Shown here in pieces: positions 16,538-25,273 of a stretch of 64,000 nucleotides of DNA. Origin of the DNA: JAXIPB01 sp045403155 (GTDB lineage Bacteria > Actinomycetota > Actinomycetes > Mycobacteriales > Micromonosporaceae). Under the pieces are notes generated by a model. It worked only from the letters and a program-made list of their open reading frames with translations, was not told where the DNA came from and made no database searches. The stretch's first letter is position 1. Every line of letters begins with the position of its first letter. The stretch spans positions 1 through 64,000 of the forward strand of contig JAXIPB010000104.1 in assembly GCA_045403155.1 (NCBI GenBank). The letters run 5' to 3'. The translations under genes and the position numbers were made by a program.

Positions 16538-17507
16538 CGGTTGCGGCCATGATTGCGCCGTGGTCTGGGTCGAGATCGAGGGCGATAATGAGCAGCCGAA
16601 CGAGCTGTGAATCCATTGGATAACCGCGTTGCCGTTGCGTTGACGGACTACGTCGGCGCCTTCGGAACGGTGATAGGGCATTCTCCTCGCCGTCTGGGCC
16701 ATCTGGCTGACACGCCGGCAGCGAATCAGGGCGATCAAGGAAGCCGCACAGAACGCCGAACGGTCTTCGAGCTGGAGATACTGAGGGACCTGCTCGCGGC
16801 GGTCGGCGCCGCGGACTTCTAAAGCACGCTCCGCATGGGTCATCGCGAGTACGGCCGAGCGACGATGCTGCCCGGAGACGAGCTGCCTGCCGGGCGGCAG
16901 AATATGCCCGGAGGGGCTGATAGACACCGGCTCGCAACCGGGGAGTGTGGGTGCGTGACCAAACTGACTGACTACGACCAAGAATCTGGCCATACCTGAG
17001 CGACGGACGAAGACCAATTGCGCGGTCGTGGCTTGTGTTCGGGCAATCCACCGATGGGGGCCCGCTGGCAGCTTCGGGCTACGTGGGCCGGCACGGACGG
17101 CACGACGGCGAGGTGAGCGGCGAGCGTGAGATCATTGACACCGTCGATGCGCTCGCGGAACGAATAGCCGCTTTCCCGACCATGATCATTTTTCTGTCTC
17201 GACCGCGCTGGGCCGTGCTGCCGCTCGGGAAGGGCCTGACTGGTTGCCCGGTACGCCGGGTAGCTGGCTCGCTACGGTGTGCTTGCCGCGCCTGAGCCGG
17301 ATCTTGATGAGCTGAGCGAGTATGTCTCTCGGGAACGGGCGCTGACCCTGCGTACGTGTTAACCCCGCTCGGGCGGGGCGCACTGCCGATCCTGGCGGCA
17401 CTGTAGGACTGTGGCGATCGGTGGCTGCTCGGCGACGGTACGCTTGTACGCGACTTGGCAGGTTGAGCTAGCCGACAGAACGATCGGGCTCAGGACAGCA
17501 GCCCCGG
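16538..17507. other. Gene-poor stretch
   Basis: About 970 bases with only short overlapping frames on both strands. None has a believable start site, domain or codon pattern that I can defend. I see no RNA gene. It may contain eroded genes too far gone to read. Confidence 0.5.
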
Positions 17508-17720
17508 TTAGAGGTGGGCCAGCTGACCCGGATAGCCAGCAATGAACCGAAGCTCGTCGTCGGTGAGTGGACCGCCTGTGGCGGCGTTGCGGAGCTGAAC
17601 CACCTTGAACGTCAGCTCCTCCTCCACAACCTCGATGCCCAGGTCGTCCATCACATGCCGGAAGCCGGCCATTCCGCCGTACCCTCCGGCTAACACGATC
17701 CGGCCGTTGTGGCCATGGCG
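17508..17720 (-). pseudogene. Possible C-terminal fragment of an isopropylmalate/homocitrate synthase-like protein
   Basis: The last 70 or so codons of a minus-strand frame read GGYGGMAGFRHVMDDLGIEV, EEELTFKVVQLRNAATGG and PLTDDELRFIAGY. This resembles the GK(H)SGxAGFRxxxxELGI...LTDEDL region of LeuA/homocitrate-synthase-like enzymes. The TIM barrel and its catalytic residues are not found upstream in any frame, so at most this is a relic. The assignment is tentative. Confidence 0.3.
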
Positions 17721-18171
17721 GTCGCGCGGGTACGGCGTTCCCCGTGCGACCAGGGGTATCCCCTCCGATCGTGTCGCAGTAGCGCTCCCGGCCCGCGCCC
17801 GCGTCCTTGGCCGCAACGCGAACTCGGTCAAGAACGCATCGTCGGCGCGGGAGCCGTCCTCGGCGTTCACCCCATGGTCCATACTCCGCCCTCGTTCGCG
17901 GCGCGGAGTGCGGCCGTCATCTCCCGGATCACCGCGTCCCGGTCATCCGATCGCGGAACTTGCCGTGCAGCATCTGGTCGCTGGTTGAGATGGAGAGGTT
18001 CATGTGGGCGCGGCCGAGCGGAGACGAGGTGGCCGTTGCGACTGCCCCACCGACAGTGCCGACCGCCACCGCCGTGCCAACGATCGCAACCCGTGCGACG
18101 ATGATGACGCCGGTCCAGACCTCGCCGACGTCACTGTTCAGCGACTATGGTGAGTCGAATCCCGCTTGGCG

Positions 18172-19068
18172 GTGAGTGAGGTGGCCTCATTGGACATACG
18201 GCACGTCGTTCGCCGGGGGGCATCGGCTCGATTCTACGTCCCAGAGAACGCCTGGGCTGGAGCCAACCAGGGATACAGTCGGTGGTCGGTCCTCGATGAG
18301 ACGACGCCGGCCGTGCACACGGCATTCGGGATCTGCAGGCTCGATGCTGGGGGAGAGTTGTCCGCCCGCGTGCACTCGTACGAGGAGAACTTCTTCATCC
18401 TCGATGGAACCCTTGTGCTGCAGTGTCTCGGCTATGCCGCACTACTCGAGGCGGGGGACTACGGGATGCTGCCAGTCGGCGCGGCGCACTCGTGGCACAA
18501 CGAGTCTGGCGCCCCGGTTCGATGGGCGGAAATGTTGGCGCCGCCGCCACGTCCACACTTCGGAGCCAGCACGTTTGCCGTCCCCACGCTCAGCCGCACA
18601 CCGCCGGAGTCGGTTGCCGTGCTCGATCCCAGCACCAGGGCGCTCGGACACGTCGATCCCGTGCGGGCTCATCCCGAGAAGCGCGCTCCCGAGGGCCGGC
18701 CAGCGTCGGATCCCTCGCCATCGTCAGATCGCCCGCCAGCGTCGGCGAGCCAGCGCACGGCGCTGCTGGCGTCCCGCAACATCACGATGACGATGATGGT
18801 AGACGCGGAGGCAGGCGCGGAGCAGGCCACGATGTTCCTGGCGGAGTACGCATCGTACGGTGCGATCGGTCGGCACTATCACCCGTTTGAGGAGACCTAC
18901 CTGTTCCTCCAGGGAACGGTGGAGACGAAGTTCGACGGGACCACCTACGTCCTGGGACCGGGCGATATCGCGTTCGCCGGCATCGGGTGCGTGCACGCGT
19001 TCCGCAACATCGGCAACGGGCCGCTGCGGTGGCTCGAAACCCAGTCCCCGCAACCGATCGCGGGCTGA
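18172..19068 (+). CDS. Bicupin-domain protein
   Basis: 298 residues from GTG 18172 (TTG 18166 is the alternative). Two cupin modules are visible. The first is about 45-120, with VHSYEENFFILDGTLVL and GDYGMLPVGAAHSWHNES. The second is about 215-290, with IGRHYHPFEETYLFLQGTVE and LGPGDIAFAGIGCVHAFRN. The H-x-H and late His of the second module look fit to bind a metal, while the first keeps H, E and H. A disordered Pro/Ser-rich linker joins them. It resembles the (S)-ureidoglycine aminohydrolase / quercetin-dioxygenase-like bicupins, but the substrate is unknown. It is monocistronic. Confidence 0.8.
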   Translation: MSEVASLDIRHVVRRGASARFYVPENAWAGANQGYSRWSVLDETTPAVHTAFGICRLDAGGELSARVHSYEENFFILDGTLVLQCLGYAALLEAGDYGMLPVGAAHSWHNESGAPVRWAEMLAPPPRPHFGASTFAVPTLSRTPPESVAVLDPSTRALGHVDPVRAHPEKRAPEGRPASDPSPSSDRPPASASQRTALLASRNITMTMMVDAEAGAEQATMFLAEYASYGAIGRHYHPFEETYLFLQGTVETKFDGTTYVLGPGDIAFAGIGCVHAFRNIGNGPLRWLETQSPQPIAG

Positions 19069-19077
19069 CCGCGTGCC

Positions 19078-19161
19078 GCCTTGCCGAAGTCGCAGCGCCA
19101 GGGTGCGCTCGATCGAGCGATCGTCGCGTACGTCCGGCCGGCTAGCGGCATGCCCGAAGTT
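19078..19161 (+). pseudogene. Repeat-cassette protein A, copy 5 (internal fragment)
   Basis: LPKSQRQGALDRAIVAYVRP and ASGMPEV match the middle of protein A. The frame then runs directly into an M20 peptidase fragment. Confidence 0.6.
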
Positions 19162-19590
19162 GGGCACGACCTGCATATGGCAATCCTGGTCGGCGCCGCG
19201 CGGTTGCTGTCGGCCCGCCGCGACGAGCTACCCGGCAGCGTCGTCTTCATGTTCCAGCCAGCCGAGCGATCGCTGCCTACGCGCTTCACGTCAGATCGGT
19301 CCCCGAGCCGTACGGCGTATTCAGCAGTCGTCGTGGCCCGCTGGTGTCCGCCGCCGACCAAGTCCGGGTGACGGTGCTCGGCCGGGGCGGTCACGGCTCC
19401 CAGCCGCATCACGCCAAAGACCCCACCCCGGCCGCGTGCGAGATGGTCACCGCGCTGTCGACGCACATGACGCGGGCCCACGACACCTTCGACTCCGTGG
19501 TAATCACCGTGGGCAGCTTCCACGCCGGCACCGCGGACAACATCATCCCGTCGTCGGTCCACTTCGAGGCAACGGTGCGCCGCCGTCAAC
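19162..19590 (+). pseudogene. M20-family amidohydrolase/peptidase remnant
   Basis: Two frames together read GHDLHMAILVGAARLLSARR, then PGSVVFMFQPAE, then QVRVTVLGRGGHGSQPHHAK and NIIPSSVHFEATVR. These are the metal-binding GHD-H region, the FMFQP-E block and the lid-domain GGHGSxPH block of M20D amidohydrolases (for example N-acyl-amino-acid or hippurate hydrolases). The N-terminal third and the C-terminus are missing, and a frame change lies near 19345. It cannot be active. Confidence 0.75.
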
Positions 19591-20056
19591 ACTTCTTGAC
19601 AATCTCGCCGTCGGCGTGGACCCTCGTGCCCTCGTAGGTCAGGTCCAGCGACGGAACCTTCATGGTCGATACGCCGTCGTCGCCAAACACGAACTGCCCG
19701 CCGTGACCGCTCACGCCGCCGCCTGGTACGACCGTACCGGCGATGCCGACGAGATCGTCCGGGCCCAGGGTCAGCGATATGACGGCGCTAGGATCGCCAT
19801 CTTTGGCGAGCGTGATGGAGTTCGTCGACTCACAAATGGACAGTGGCGCCTGCCACCGCCAGACGCCGGTAAGGTCGCCAGACAGACGCAGCTCACCGAT
19901 GGCTGTGCCCTTCTGAACTTCGGTACCACCGCCGCCTTGGTTGCTGGTGCCGCGGTTACCGGCGTCCGATGACTTGCTTGCGCAGCCAGCCGTGAGGATC
20001 AGTGCAATGGCGGTAACGGCAATGCCGAGGCGCGCCTGGTCAGTATGCATAGCCAT
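19586..20056 (-). CDS. Putative lipoprotein, unknown function
   Basis: 156 residues from ATG 20056 (ATG 20050 also possible). ARLGIAVTAIALILTAGC is a signal peptide with lipobox ending TAGC (Cys about 25), then a Ser/Gly linker (SNQGGGGTE). The mature part is beta-rich with GELRLSGDLTGVWRWQ, ISLTLGPDDLVGIAGTVV and a C-terminal Cys that could pair with the Cys near SICES. No known domain is recognised. It overlaps the end of the DUF3018-like gene by 17 bases. Confidence 0.7.
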   Translation of the reverse strand: MAMHTDQARLGIAVTAIALILTAGCASKSSDAGNRGTSNQGGGGTEVQKGTAIGELRLSGDLTGVWRWQAPLSICESTNSITLAKDGDPSAVISLTLGPDDLVGIAGTVVPGGGVSGHGGQFVFGDDGVSTMKVPSLDLTYEGTRVHADGEIVKKC

Positions 20057-20333
20057 GACAGCAGGCTCCCTGCGGCCAGCACTCCGCGCATCCGTGATAC
20101 CACCGAATGATGGCCGGAGTGACAGCCTGTTGGTGGCCAATGCGGCCAGTTCTGCCGTTAGCCTGGTCATCCTGGGCCCTGGGGCTCGCTGCGAGAATTG
20201 CCGAATGCCGGTAGGCCTCCCAATCAAAGTCGGGCGCGTTGACGTCTGGCACCCACATCTGGAGATGACGGAGCCCTTGAGCCCGCAGCCGCGCACGATG
20301 GCTCCGGACCCGATCCTTGATCCGCGTTACCAT
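20040..20333 (-). CDS. DUF3018/MazE-like antitoxin protein with altered tail
   Basis: 97 residues from ATG 20333. TRIKDRVRSHRARLRAQGLR, LQMWVPDVNAPDFDWEAYR and AASPRAQDDQ are the hallmark of DUF3018 proteins, the MazE-type antitoxins that normally precede a MazF toxin. The family usually ends soon after QDDQA with an acidic segment. Here the tail is different (NGRTGRIGHQQAV then a Cys-rich end) and no MazF gene follows, only a lipoprotein. It is an orphan and probably a truncated or fused remnant. Confidence 0.55.
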   Translation of the reverse strand: MVTRIKDRVRSHRARLRAQGLRHLQMWVPDVNAPDFDWEAYRHSAILAASPRAQDDQANGRTGRIGHQQAVTPAIIRWYHGCAECWPQGACCHGYAY

Positions 20334-20461
20334 GCCACCAATGTTGGATGGAACGCGACCTGGTCGCCAGCCAGGGCCACGCGTTTCGTAGGCACCACCG
20401 GGCAACTCTTCGCCATCCCGTTGATCGGCCAAACCGCAGAGGTACCCACGAGGGAGCAGTG

Positions 20462-20899
20462 ATGGAACCCATCGTCTCAACCATCGAGGTCGCACGTACG
20501 CCTGAGGACGTCTTTGGGTATGTGTCTGACCCCACCCGATTTGCGGAGTGGCAGGACGACGTTGTCGAGGTGCGCACGTCGGGCCCGCTTGGGGTGGGTG
20601 CACGATTCACTACCGTTCGCCGAATCGGCGGTGTTGAACGAACCATCGTCCAAGAGATCACCAAGATCAGCCCGCCGACGACCTGGGCCGCCCACAGCAT
20701 TGACGGACCGATCAGGGCAAACGCCACGATCACCATCGAGCCGCTGGACTCCGGCTCGAGATCCCGCGTGACGTTCGCCCTCGAGTTCGATGGCCACGGC
20801 ATCGGGGTCGCGCTCCTGCCACTGATACGCCGACAGGCGCGAAAGGGCGCGCCGAAGAGTTACCAGAACTTGAAGGACCTGCTCGAGGCGAGTCGCTGA
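20462..20899 (+). CDS. SRPBCC-family protein (polyketide cyclase-like)
   Basis: 145 residues from ATG 20462, which has GAGGGAG just upstream. STIEVARTPEDVFGYVSDP, RFAEWQDDVVEVRTSGPLG and the LKDLLEASR C-terminal helix are typical of SRPBCC polyketide-cyclase-like proteins, small hydrophobic-ligand pockets with often unknown roles. The length fits the family. The DinB-like gene follows 63 bases later, so the two may be cotranscribed. Confidence 0.87.
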   Translation: MEPIVSTIEVARTPEDVFGYVSDPTRFAEWQDDVVEVRTSGPLGVGARFTTVRRIGGVERTIVQEITKISPPTTWAAHSIDGPIRANATITIEPLDSGSRSRVTFALEFDGHGIGVALLPLIRRQARKGAPKSYQNLKDLLEASR

Positions 20900-20962
20900 G
20901 AGGGGAGGGATCGGTGCGCCGTGGGACTTCCCGATTCCACGCGGTGATGGCAGGTTCGCGGT

Positions 20963-21553
20963 ATGAGTGAATCGGACCCGAAGGACGACCTCCACCAGTA
21001 TCTGCAAGAGGCCCGGAACGCCCTGGTGTGGAAGCTCGAGGGCTTGTCGGAGTATGACGTTCGCCGCCCACTGGTCCCGACAGGCACCAACCTGCTGGGG
21101 CTGGTCAAGCACCTGGCCAGCGTCGAAGCCGGATACTTTGGCGCGACATTCGGCGAGCCGTTCCCCGAACCTCTGCCGTGGACGGACGACGACGCCGAGA
21201 TCAACGCGGACATGTTTGCCGCGGCCGATGAGTCCCGCGATGACATCGTGGGCCTGTATCGCCGGGTGTGGAGCCACGCGGACGCCACGATCGACGCCCT
21301 ACCGTTGGACGCCGTCGGCCGGGTTCCGTGGTGGCCGCCGGACCGCCGCGACGCGACGCTCCACCGAATCCTCGTGCACATGATCGCCGAGACGCACCGC
21401 CACGCCGGTCACGCCGACATCGTCCGTGAGCTCATCGACGGCGCCGTGGGAAGACGCGCGAACGACGGAAGCATCCCGCCAGCCGACGCGATCGGTTGGG
21501 AGGCCTACCGCGACCGGCTGGAACAGATCGCTCGGGAGGTCGGCCGGCCTTGA
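20963..21553 (+). CDS. DinB/DUF664-family protein
   Basis: 196 residues from ATG 20963. DLHQYLQEARNALVWKLEGL, LLGLVKHLASVEAGYFG and IAETHRHAGHADIVRELIDG form the DUF664 four-helix bundle. The three metal-site histidines are in LVKHLA and HRHAGH, and a WPPDRRDATLHRILVHM helix lies between. Proteins of this type are putative thiol- or metal-dependent transferases. It is related to but clearly distinct from the protein at 5148. Confidence 0.9.
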   Translation: MSESDPKDDLHQYLQEARNALVWKLEGLSEYDVRRPLVPTGTNLLGLVKHLASVEAGYFGATFGEPFPEPLPWTDDDAEINADMFAAADESRDDIVGLYRRVWSHADATIDALPLDAVGRVPWWPPDRRDATLHRILVHMIAETHRHAGHADIVRELIDGAVGRRANDGSIPPADAIGWEAYRDRLEQIAREVGRP

Positions 21554-21741
21554 CACCGAACGGCTCTGGCGTCGCGGCGCCAGCTGCCAGGAGACCGGGC
21601 GACCTTACGCCATCTCGTTGGTCGACCGAAGGGCCGATCGGGGATCGTCGCGAGCCGTTCAAGTTCGTCCGCCAGCGAGTCCCGCGGGGGTGGCCCGCCT
21701 CGGCGACCGCGCTAAACCGGCGGCCACGCTAGCGTGGCCTC

Positions 21742-22183
21742 GTGCTGTTCGAGCGGCGGCTCCGCGAGGGCATCAGTGCCGGGACGATCACGATTGCGTT
21801 CCGGCGGTGGCGGCGCAGCCAGGTCGTCGCGGGCGGGCGCTACCGGACTGGCGTCGACATCATTGCGGTCGAATCGGTTGACGTGGTTGCTGAGCGCCGC
21901 CGACGGCGAACTGGACCGCGACGAGGTCGCCGACCTCGAACGGCGTCTGTCGCGCATGGACACGACCAGTACTCGCGGGCCGTGGACGGTCGCGACCTTA
22001 AGGGCGATCGCCGACCATCCCGGGGTCCCGGCCTCCAAGCTCGCGTCGAGCGCCGGGGTCGATCGGGCGACGTTCAAGCGCGACGTCCGGCGGCTGAAGG
22101 AGTTGGGCCTGACACTGAGCCTCACGACGGGCTACCGCCTGTCACCCCGGGGCGAAACATACCTCCGCGGTCGTGGACCCTAA
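21742..22183 (+). pseudogene. Broken small regulatory-type protein
   Basis: The first frame from GTG 21742 reads LFERRLREGISAGTITIAFR and RSQVVAGGRYRTGVDIIAVE, an ASCH/PUA-like start. It goes out of frame near 21890. The last frame (stop at 22181-22183) reads RRLSRMDTTSTRGPWTVATL, GVPASKLASSAGVDRATFKR and TGYRLSPRGETYLRG, a winged-helix-like end. I recall full-length homologues in which these halves are joined by a further segment of about 35 residues, so both a frame change and a deletion are likely. Confidence 0.6.
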
Positions 22184-22464
22184 TGCGCGATCTTCCCGCG
22201 GATCCTGGACGGGAAGGGGAGTCGCGAGCGGACAGCCAACCTTCCGGGGCCCTACCTCCGCGCCGAGCAAGGGGTAGTGGCCGCGATCCGGCGATCACCC
22301 GGTCGGTGTTACCCGTCTGGTTCCAGCGCCCCCAAGGCCCTCCCGCGATCAAGGACTTGTGGCCGTAGTTTGGTAATCGAATCGCGGCAAGAAGCCGTTG
22401 ATCGGCGTGGTAAGTAAACAGTGCCTTCCGTCCGTGCGTTGTGAAAGCGGGTCGACGGAGGCGG

Positions 22465-23454
22465 ATGACATTCGAGGAGTACATGGCAGACGGTCGAAAG
22501 CGTCGCGCGCTGTTGCTGGCGGGAGCCGCCGCTGCCGCTGTGGGCGCCGTCGGGGTGCCGGCGGCGCTGTGGCTCCGCGACCGACACCAGGGCCCGCCGC
22601 CGCTGCGGCCCAACATGCCTACGCCTTCTCCGGAGCCGACTGGTAGCGGCAACGTTCGGATCGCCATGAGGCTGCGCCCGACCTGGCTGCCCGAAGAGAT
22701 GGTCGAGCTGCATCGCGGTGCGCAGCGCGGCGGTGTGGCGCAGACGCGGGTGTGGGCCACGCCAGGCGCGATAGCGGCGATGAGATCCCCGGACCCGGGC
22801 CACACATCGCTCGAGGGGAGCGTGACCCTCAGCATCCTTCCAGATATGGCGGCCGCTCCGCAGAGACGCTCTCCCGCGAACGCCACCGTGGGTGGCCAGC
22901 CGGCCTGGCTGGAGGCGTCGGCGGGCGGGCCGGCACATCTCAAGTGGTATCTGGAACGGGACGTGTTGGTCACACTTGACGTTTCGGCGATCTCGGACTC
23001 GGGCAGCGTGGCCCAGCGGATTGCCCACGCGCTGGTTCGGGATGTGGTGGCGGGATGTGAGACGTCGATGCGCTTCGGCTGGCTCCCACCCCATGCGAGC
23101 CAGGTCTGGGACATCGACATCAGCGGTTGGAACGGCGAGTGGTTCCAAACGCTTGGGGCAAGGCCGACCAAGAACATCGGCTATGAGCCTGTCTGGGCGT
23201 ACCTGGTCTCCGACCGCAGTCAACTGTTCGACTTCGTCGAAGGCGACCCGGCAACAATTCGCGGCCGGCCCGGCTTCGCGGGGATTGGTGGCGGGTATGG
23301 CGAGGCCGCAGTCGAGCTTGACGGCGGGCGCTGGCTGCGTGTGCTGTGTCAATCGGAGGACGATGGTGCACACGAGCGTGATTGCGCCGTTCGGGTCGCC
23401 AATGATCTGGTCATCGGACCTGACCCGTACCTCGGCTGGGTCGGCCGCCGCTGA
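22465..23454 (+). CDS. Membrane-anchored secreted protein, unknown
   Basis: 329 residues from ATG 22465, chosen for its ACGGAGG RBS; GTG 22441 is an alternative. TFEEYMADGRKRRALLLAG and AAAAVGAVGVPAALWL give a cytoplasmic tail and one membrane helix, then a Pro-rich linker. The extracellular part (about 70-329) is beta-rich, with RLRPTWLPEEMVE and a Trp-rich IDISGWNGEWFQTLG region and two Cys near the C-terminus. No domain is recognised. It stands directly upstream of the maleylpyruvate isomerase-like gene. Confidence 0.7.
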   Translation: MTFEEYMADGRKRRALLLAGAAAAAVGAVGVPAALWLRDRHQGPPPLRPNMPTPSPEPTGSGNVRIAMRLRPTWLPEEMVELHRGAQRGGVAQTRVWATPGAIAAMRSPDPGHTSLEGSVTLSILPDMAAAPQRRSPANATVGGQPAWLEASAGGPAHLKWYLERDVLVTLDVSAISDSGSVAQRIAHALVRDVVAGCETSMRFGWLPPHASQVWDIDISGWNGEWFQTLGARPTKNIGYEPVWAYLVSDRSQLFDFVEGDPATIRGRPGFAGIGGGYGEAAVELDGGRWLRVLCQSEDDGAHERDCAVRVANDLVIGPDPYLGWVGRR

Positions 23455-23497
23455 CGTCCGAACACGCCGACAAGCCGCCGTCGCGGGAAGGGACACA

Positions 23498-24271
23498 GTG
23501 CTGTGGCTCGGGTACGACCGGTATCAAGCGGAGCTCCTGGCCGAGACCGCCCGGCTCGCCACGGCCGTAACCGAGGTCGAGTCGCACACGCCAGTGCCTA
23601 CGTGTCCGGAGTGGACTCTGCGGGACCTGGTCACACATGTCGGGACGGGGCACCGGTGGGCGGCCGAGATAGTCGAAGCTGGGCTGGCGACACCGCCGCC
23701 CTACGACGTCATCGATGCACCCCAAGAACAGGGCGCGTGGGCCGGTTGGCTTACCGCTGGCGCCCGAAGGCTGTCTGATGCGGTACGCATCGTCGGGCCG
23801 GACCGGCCCGTGTGGACCTGGCAGCCAGATAGGACATCGGGATTCTGGCTCCGCAAGATGCTGCATGACGAGATAATCCACCGGTTCGATGCGGAGCTTA
23901 TCGAGGGGCGCCTCGGTGACCTGGCTTCCGACCTGGCTGCGGATGGAGTGTCGGACCTACTCGCGTCCATCGGCACGCTGTCACCAAACGACGCCCCCGA
24001 CCCCATCTTCGGCGGCCTCGTCGGCGCCGGCGAGACACTGCAGTTCGTCGCAATCGATGCGAGCCTGACCGTTGGCGTCTGGTTCGTGGAGCGGACGCCA
24101 GCCGGAGTCCGATGGCGCCATTGGCCGGCGCCGGCCGACGTGACGGTCCGGGCGCCAGCGCGCGAGCTGCTGCTCGTATTGAATCGTCGCCTGGACCCTG
24201 CTCAGCCTGGCGTGGAGATCAGCGGAGACCGAGCGCTGTTTACGCAATGGCTAGAGCACAGCAAGTTCTGA
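23498..24271 (+). CDS. Maleylpyruvate isomerase-type mycothiol-dependent protein
   Basis: 257 residues from GTG 23498 behind GGGAAGGGA. The N-terminal domain shows TPVPTCPEWTLRDLVTHVGT (the CPxW-xxDL-xHxG signature), then RKMLHDEIIHRFDAEL with the remaining metal ligands (H-x-x-E...H-x-D). The C-terminal domain is the sterol-carrier-like half (about 150-250). The family uses mycothiol and a metal ion, the classic case being maleylpyruvate isomerisation, but most members have unknown substrates. Mycothiol use fits an actinobacterial host. Confidence 0.9.
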   Translation: MLWLGYDRYQAELLAETARLATAVTEVESHTPVPTCPEWTLRDLVTHVGTGHRWAAEIVEAGLATPPPYDVIDAPQEQGAWAGWLTAGARRLSDAVRIVGPDRPVWTWQPDRTSGFWLRKMLHDEIIHRFDAELIEGRLGDLASDLAADGVSDLLASIGTLSPNDAPDPIFGGLVGAGETLQFVAIDASLTVGVWFVERTPAGVRWRHWPAPADVTVRAPARELLLVLNRRLDPAQPGVEISGDRALFTQWLEHSKF

Positions 24272-24310
24272 CCGGACCTGGGACGGGGACGTGAACGCTC
24301 GCGCCAGCCG

Positions 24311-25063
24311 TCAATCGGAGAAGACCAGGCCCTCCGCATGCTCGATGATCTGAGCGACCGTGGGCGGAGACATGAGTAGTTCGGTGATGCTTTCCGCGCT
24401 CGGGTCGCCGCTGGCGCGAATCCTCCGCACGGACTCGCCGACGTCGTACGACGTTTGTCTCAGGTGGACGTCCGACCCCAGAACAGCCCAGTAGGCGATT
24501 CCGGGCGGACCGTCGTGATATGGCAGACCGACACTCCCCGCGTTGACGCTGCGCATCCCGGTCACGGTCCGGTCGAACTGCAGGTGCGTATGGCCGGTGA
24601 CCAGTGTCCTCTCGGGAATGAGCCGCGCGATTTCGGCGAGTCTGTCCGGCGGCGTACCCGGGGTCACCAGTTCCGTGTCGCTGCGCGGTGATCCGTGACA
24701 GAAGCGGACCGGGCCGAGACCGGCGATGTCCAGCACCGCACTTTCGAGGAAGCCGGCCAAGAACTCCACCGATGACGACGAGTGTTGTCCCAACATCCAC
24801 AACTCGCGTGGCCCAGTCGGCGCGCGTGCGCCGCTCGCCAGCTCGACCACCGCCCGGTCGCCGTTGCCCCGGACGAAGAACGTCGGCTGGCTGGATTGAC
24901 GTACCAGGTCGATCGTCTGATTCGGCTCTGATCCCCAGCTCAGGTCGCCGCAGTAGACCAGCGCGTCAACATCGCAGGCGTCGACATCGGCGAGCACCGC
25001 CTGAAGCGCCGATACGTTGGCGTGAACGTCCGAGAGAACGGCGACACGACCCACGGTCAACAC
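24311..25063 (-). CDS. Metallophosphoesterase (YfcE/MJ0936-type)
   Basis: 250 residues from GTG 25063 (GTG 25054 equally possible). All metal motifs are visible: VAVLSDVHANVSAL (D-x-H), VYCGDLSWG (GD), VRGNGD (GNxD in place of GNHD), FCHGSP, and LVTGHTHLQFDR (GHTH). A late VNAGSVGLP closes the active site. The family hydrolyses phosphomonoesters or diesters, and the substrate is unknown here. The Asp-for-His variant in GNGD occurs in this subgroup. It converges with the preceding gene. Confidence 0.9.
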   Translation of the reverse strand: MLTVGRVAVLSDVHANVSALQAVLADVDACDVDALVYCGDLSWGSEPNQTIDLVRQSSQPTFFVRGNGDRAVVELASGARAPTGPRELWMLGQHSSSSVEFLAGFLESAVLDIAGLGPVRFCHGSPRSDTELVTPGTPPDRLAEIARLIPERTLVTGHTHLQFDRTVTGMRSVNAGSVGLPYHDGPPGIAYWAVLGSDVHLRQTSYDVGESVRRIRASGDPSAESITELLMSPPTVAQIIEHAEGLVFSD

Positions 25064-25273
25064 TTCTTAACGTTAGCCGCAGAGATCCGCTTCAGGCCAG
25101 CCGTACGCGGGGGTCGAGCACGGACGTCGCCCACGCCCGCCGCCGTCACGAGGCAGCCACCAGACTAAATTGCGCATTCCTAGCCCGGCACGATGTCCGA
25201 GCAGCGACGGCGGGGGCGCGGAGTCGTACTTTGGGCGGATCTCACTGGGCTTCCGGGCTCGTACGATGATCGG

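Noticed and set aside
16607..17295. Small plus-strand frames (71 and 86 codons)
   Set aside because: No recognisable motif, no convincing RBS, and opposite-strand frames are equally open.
22892..23497. Upstream extension of the maleylpyruvate isomerase-like frame
   Set aside because: It lies antiphase within the well-supported gene at 22465; the GTG at 23498 has an RBS.
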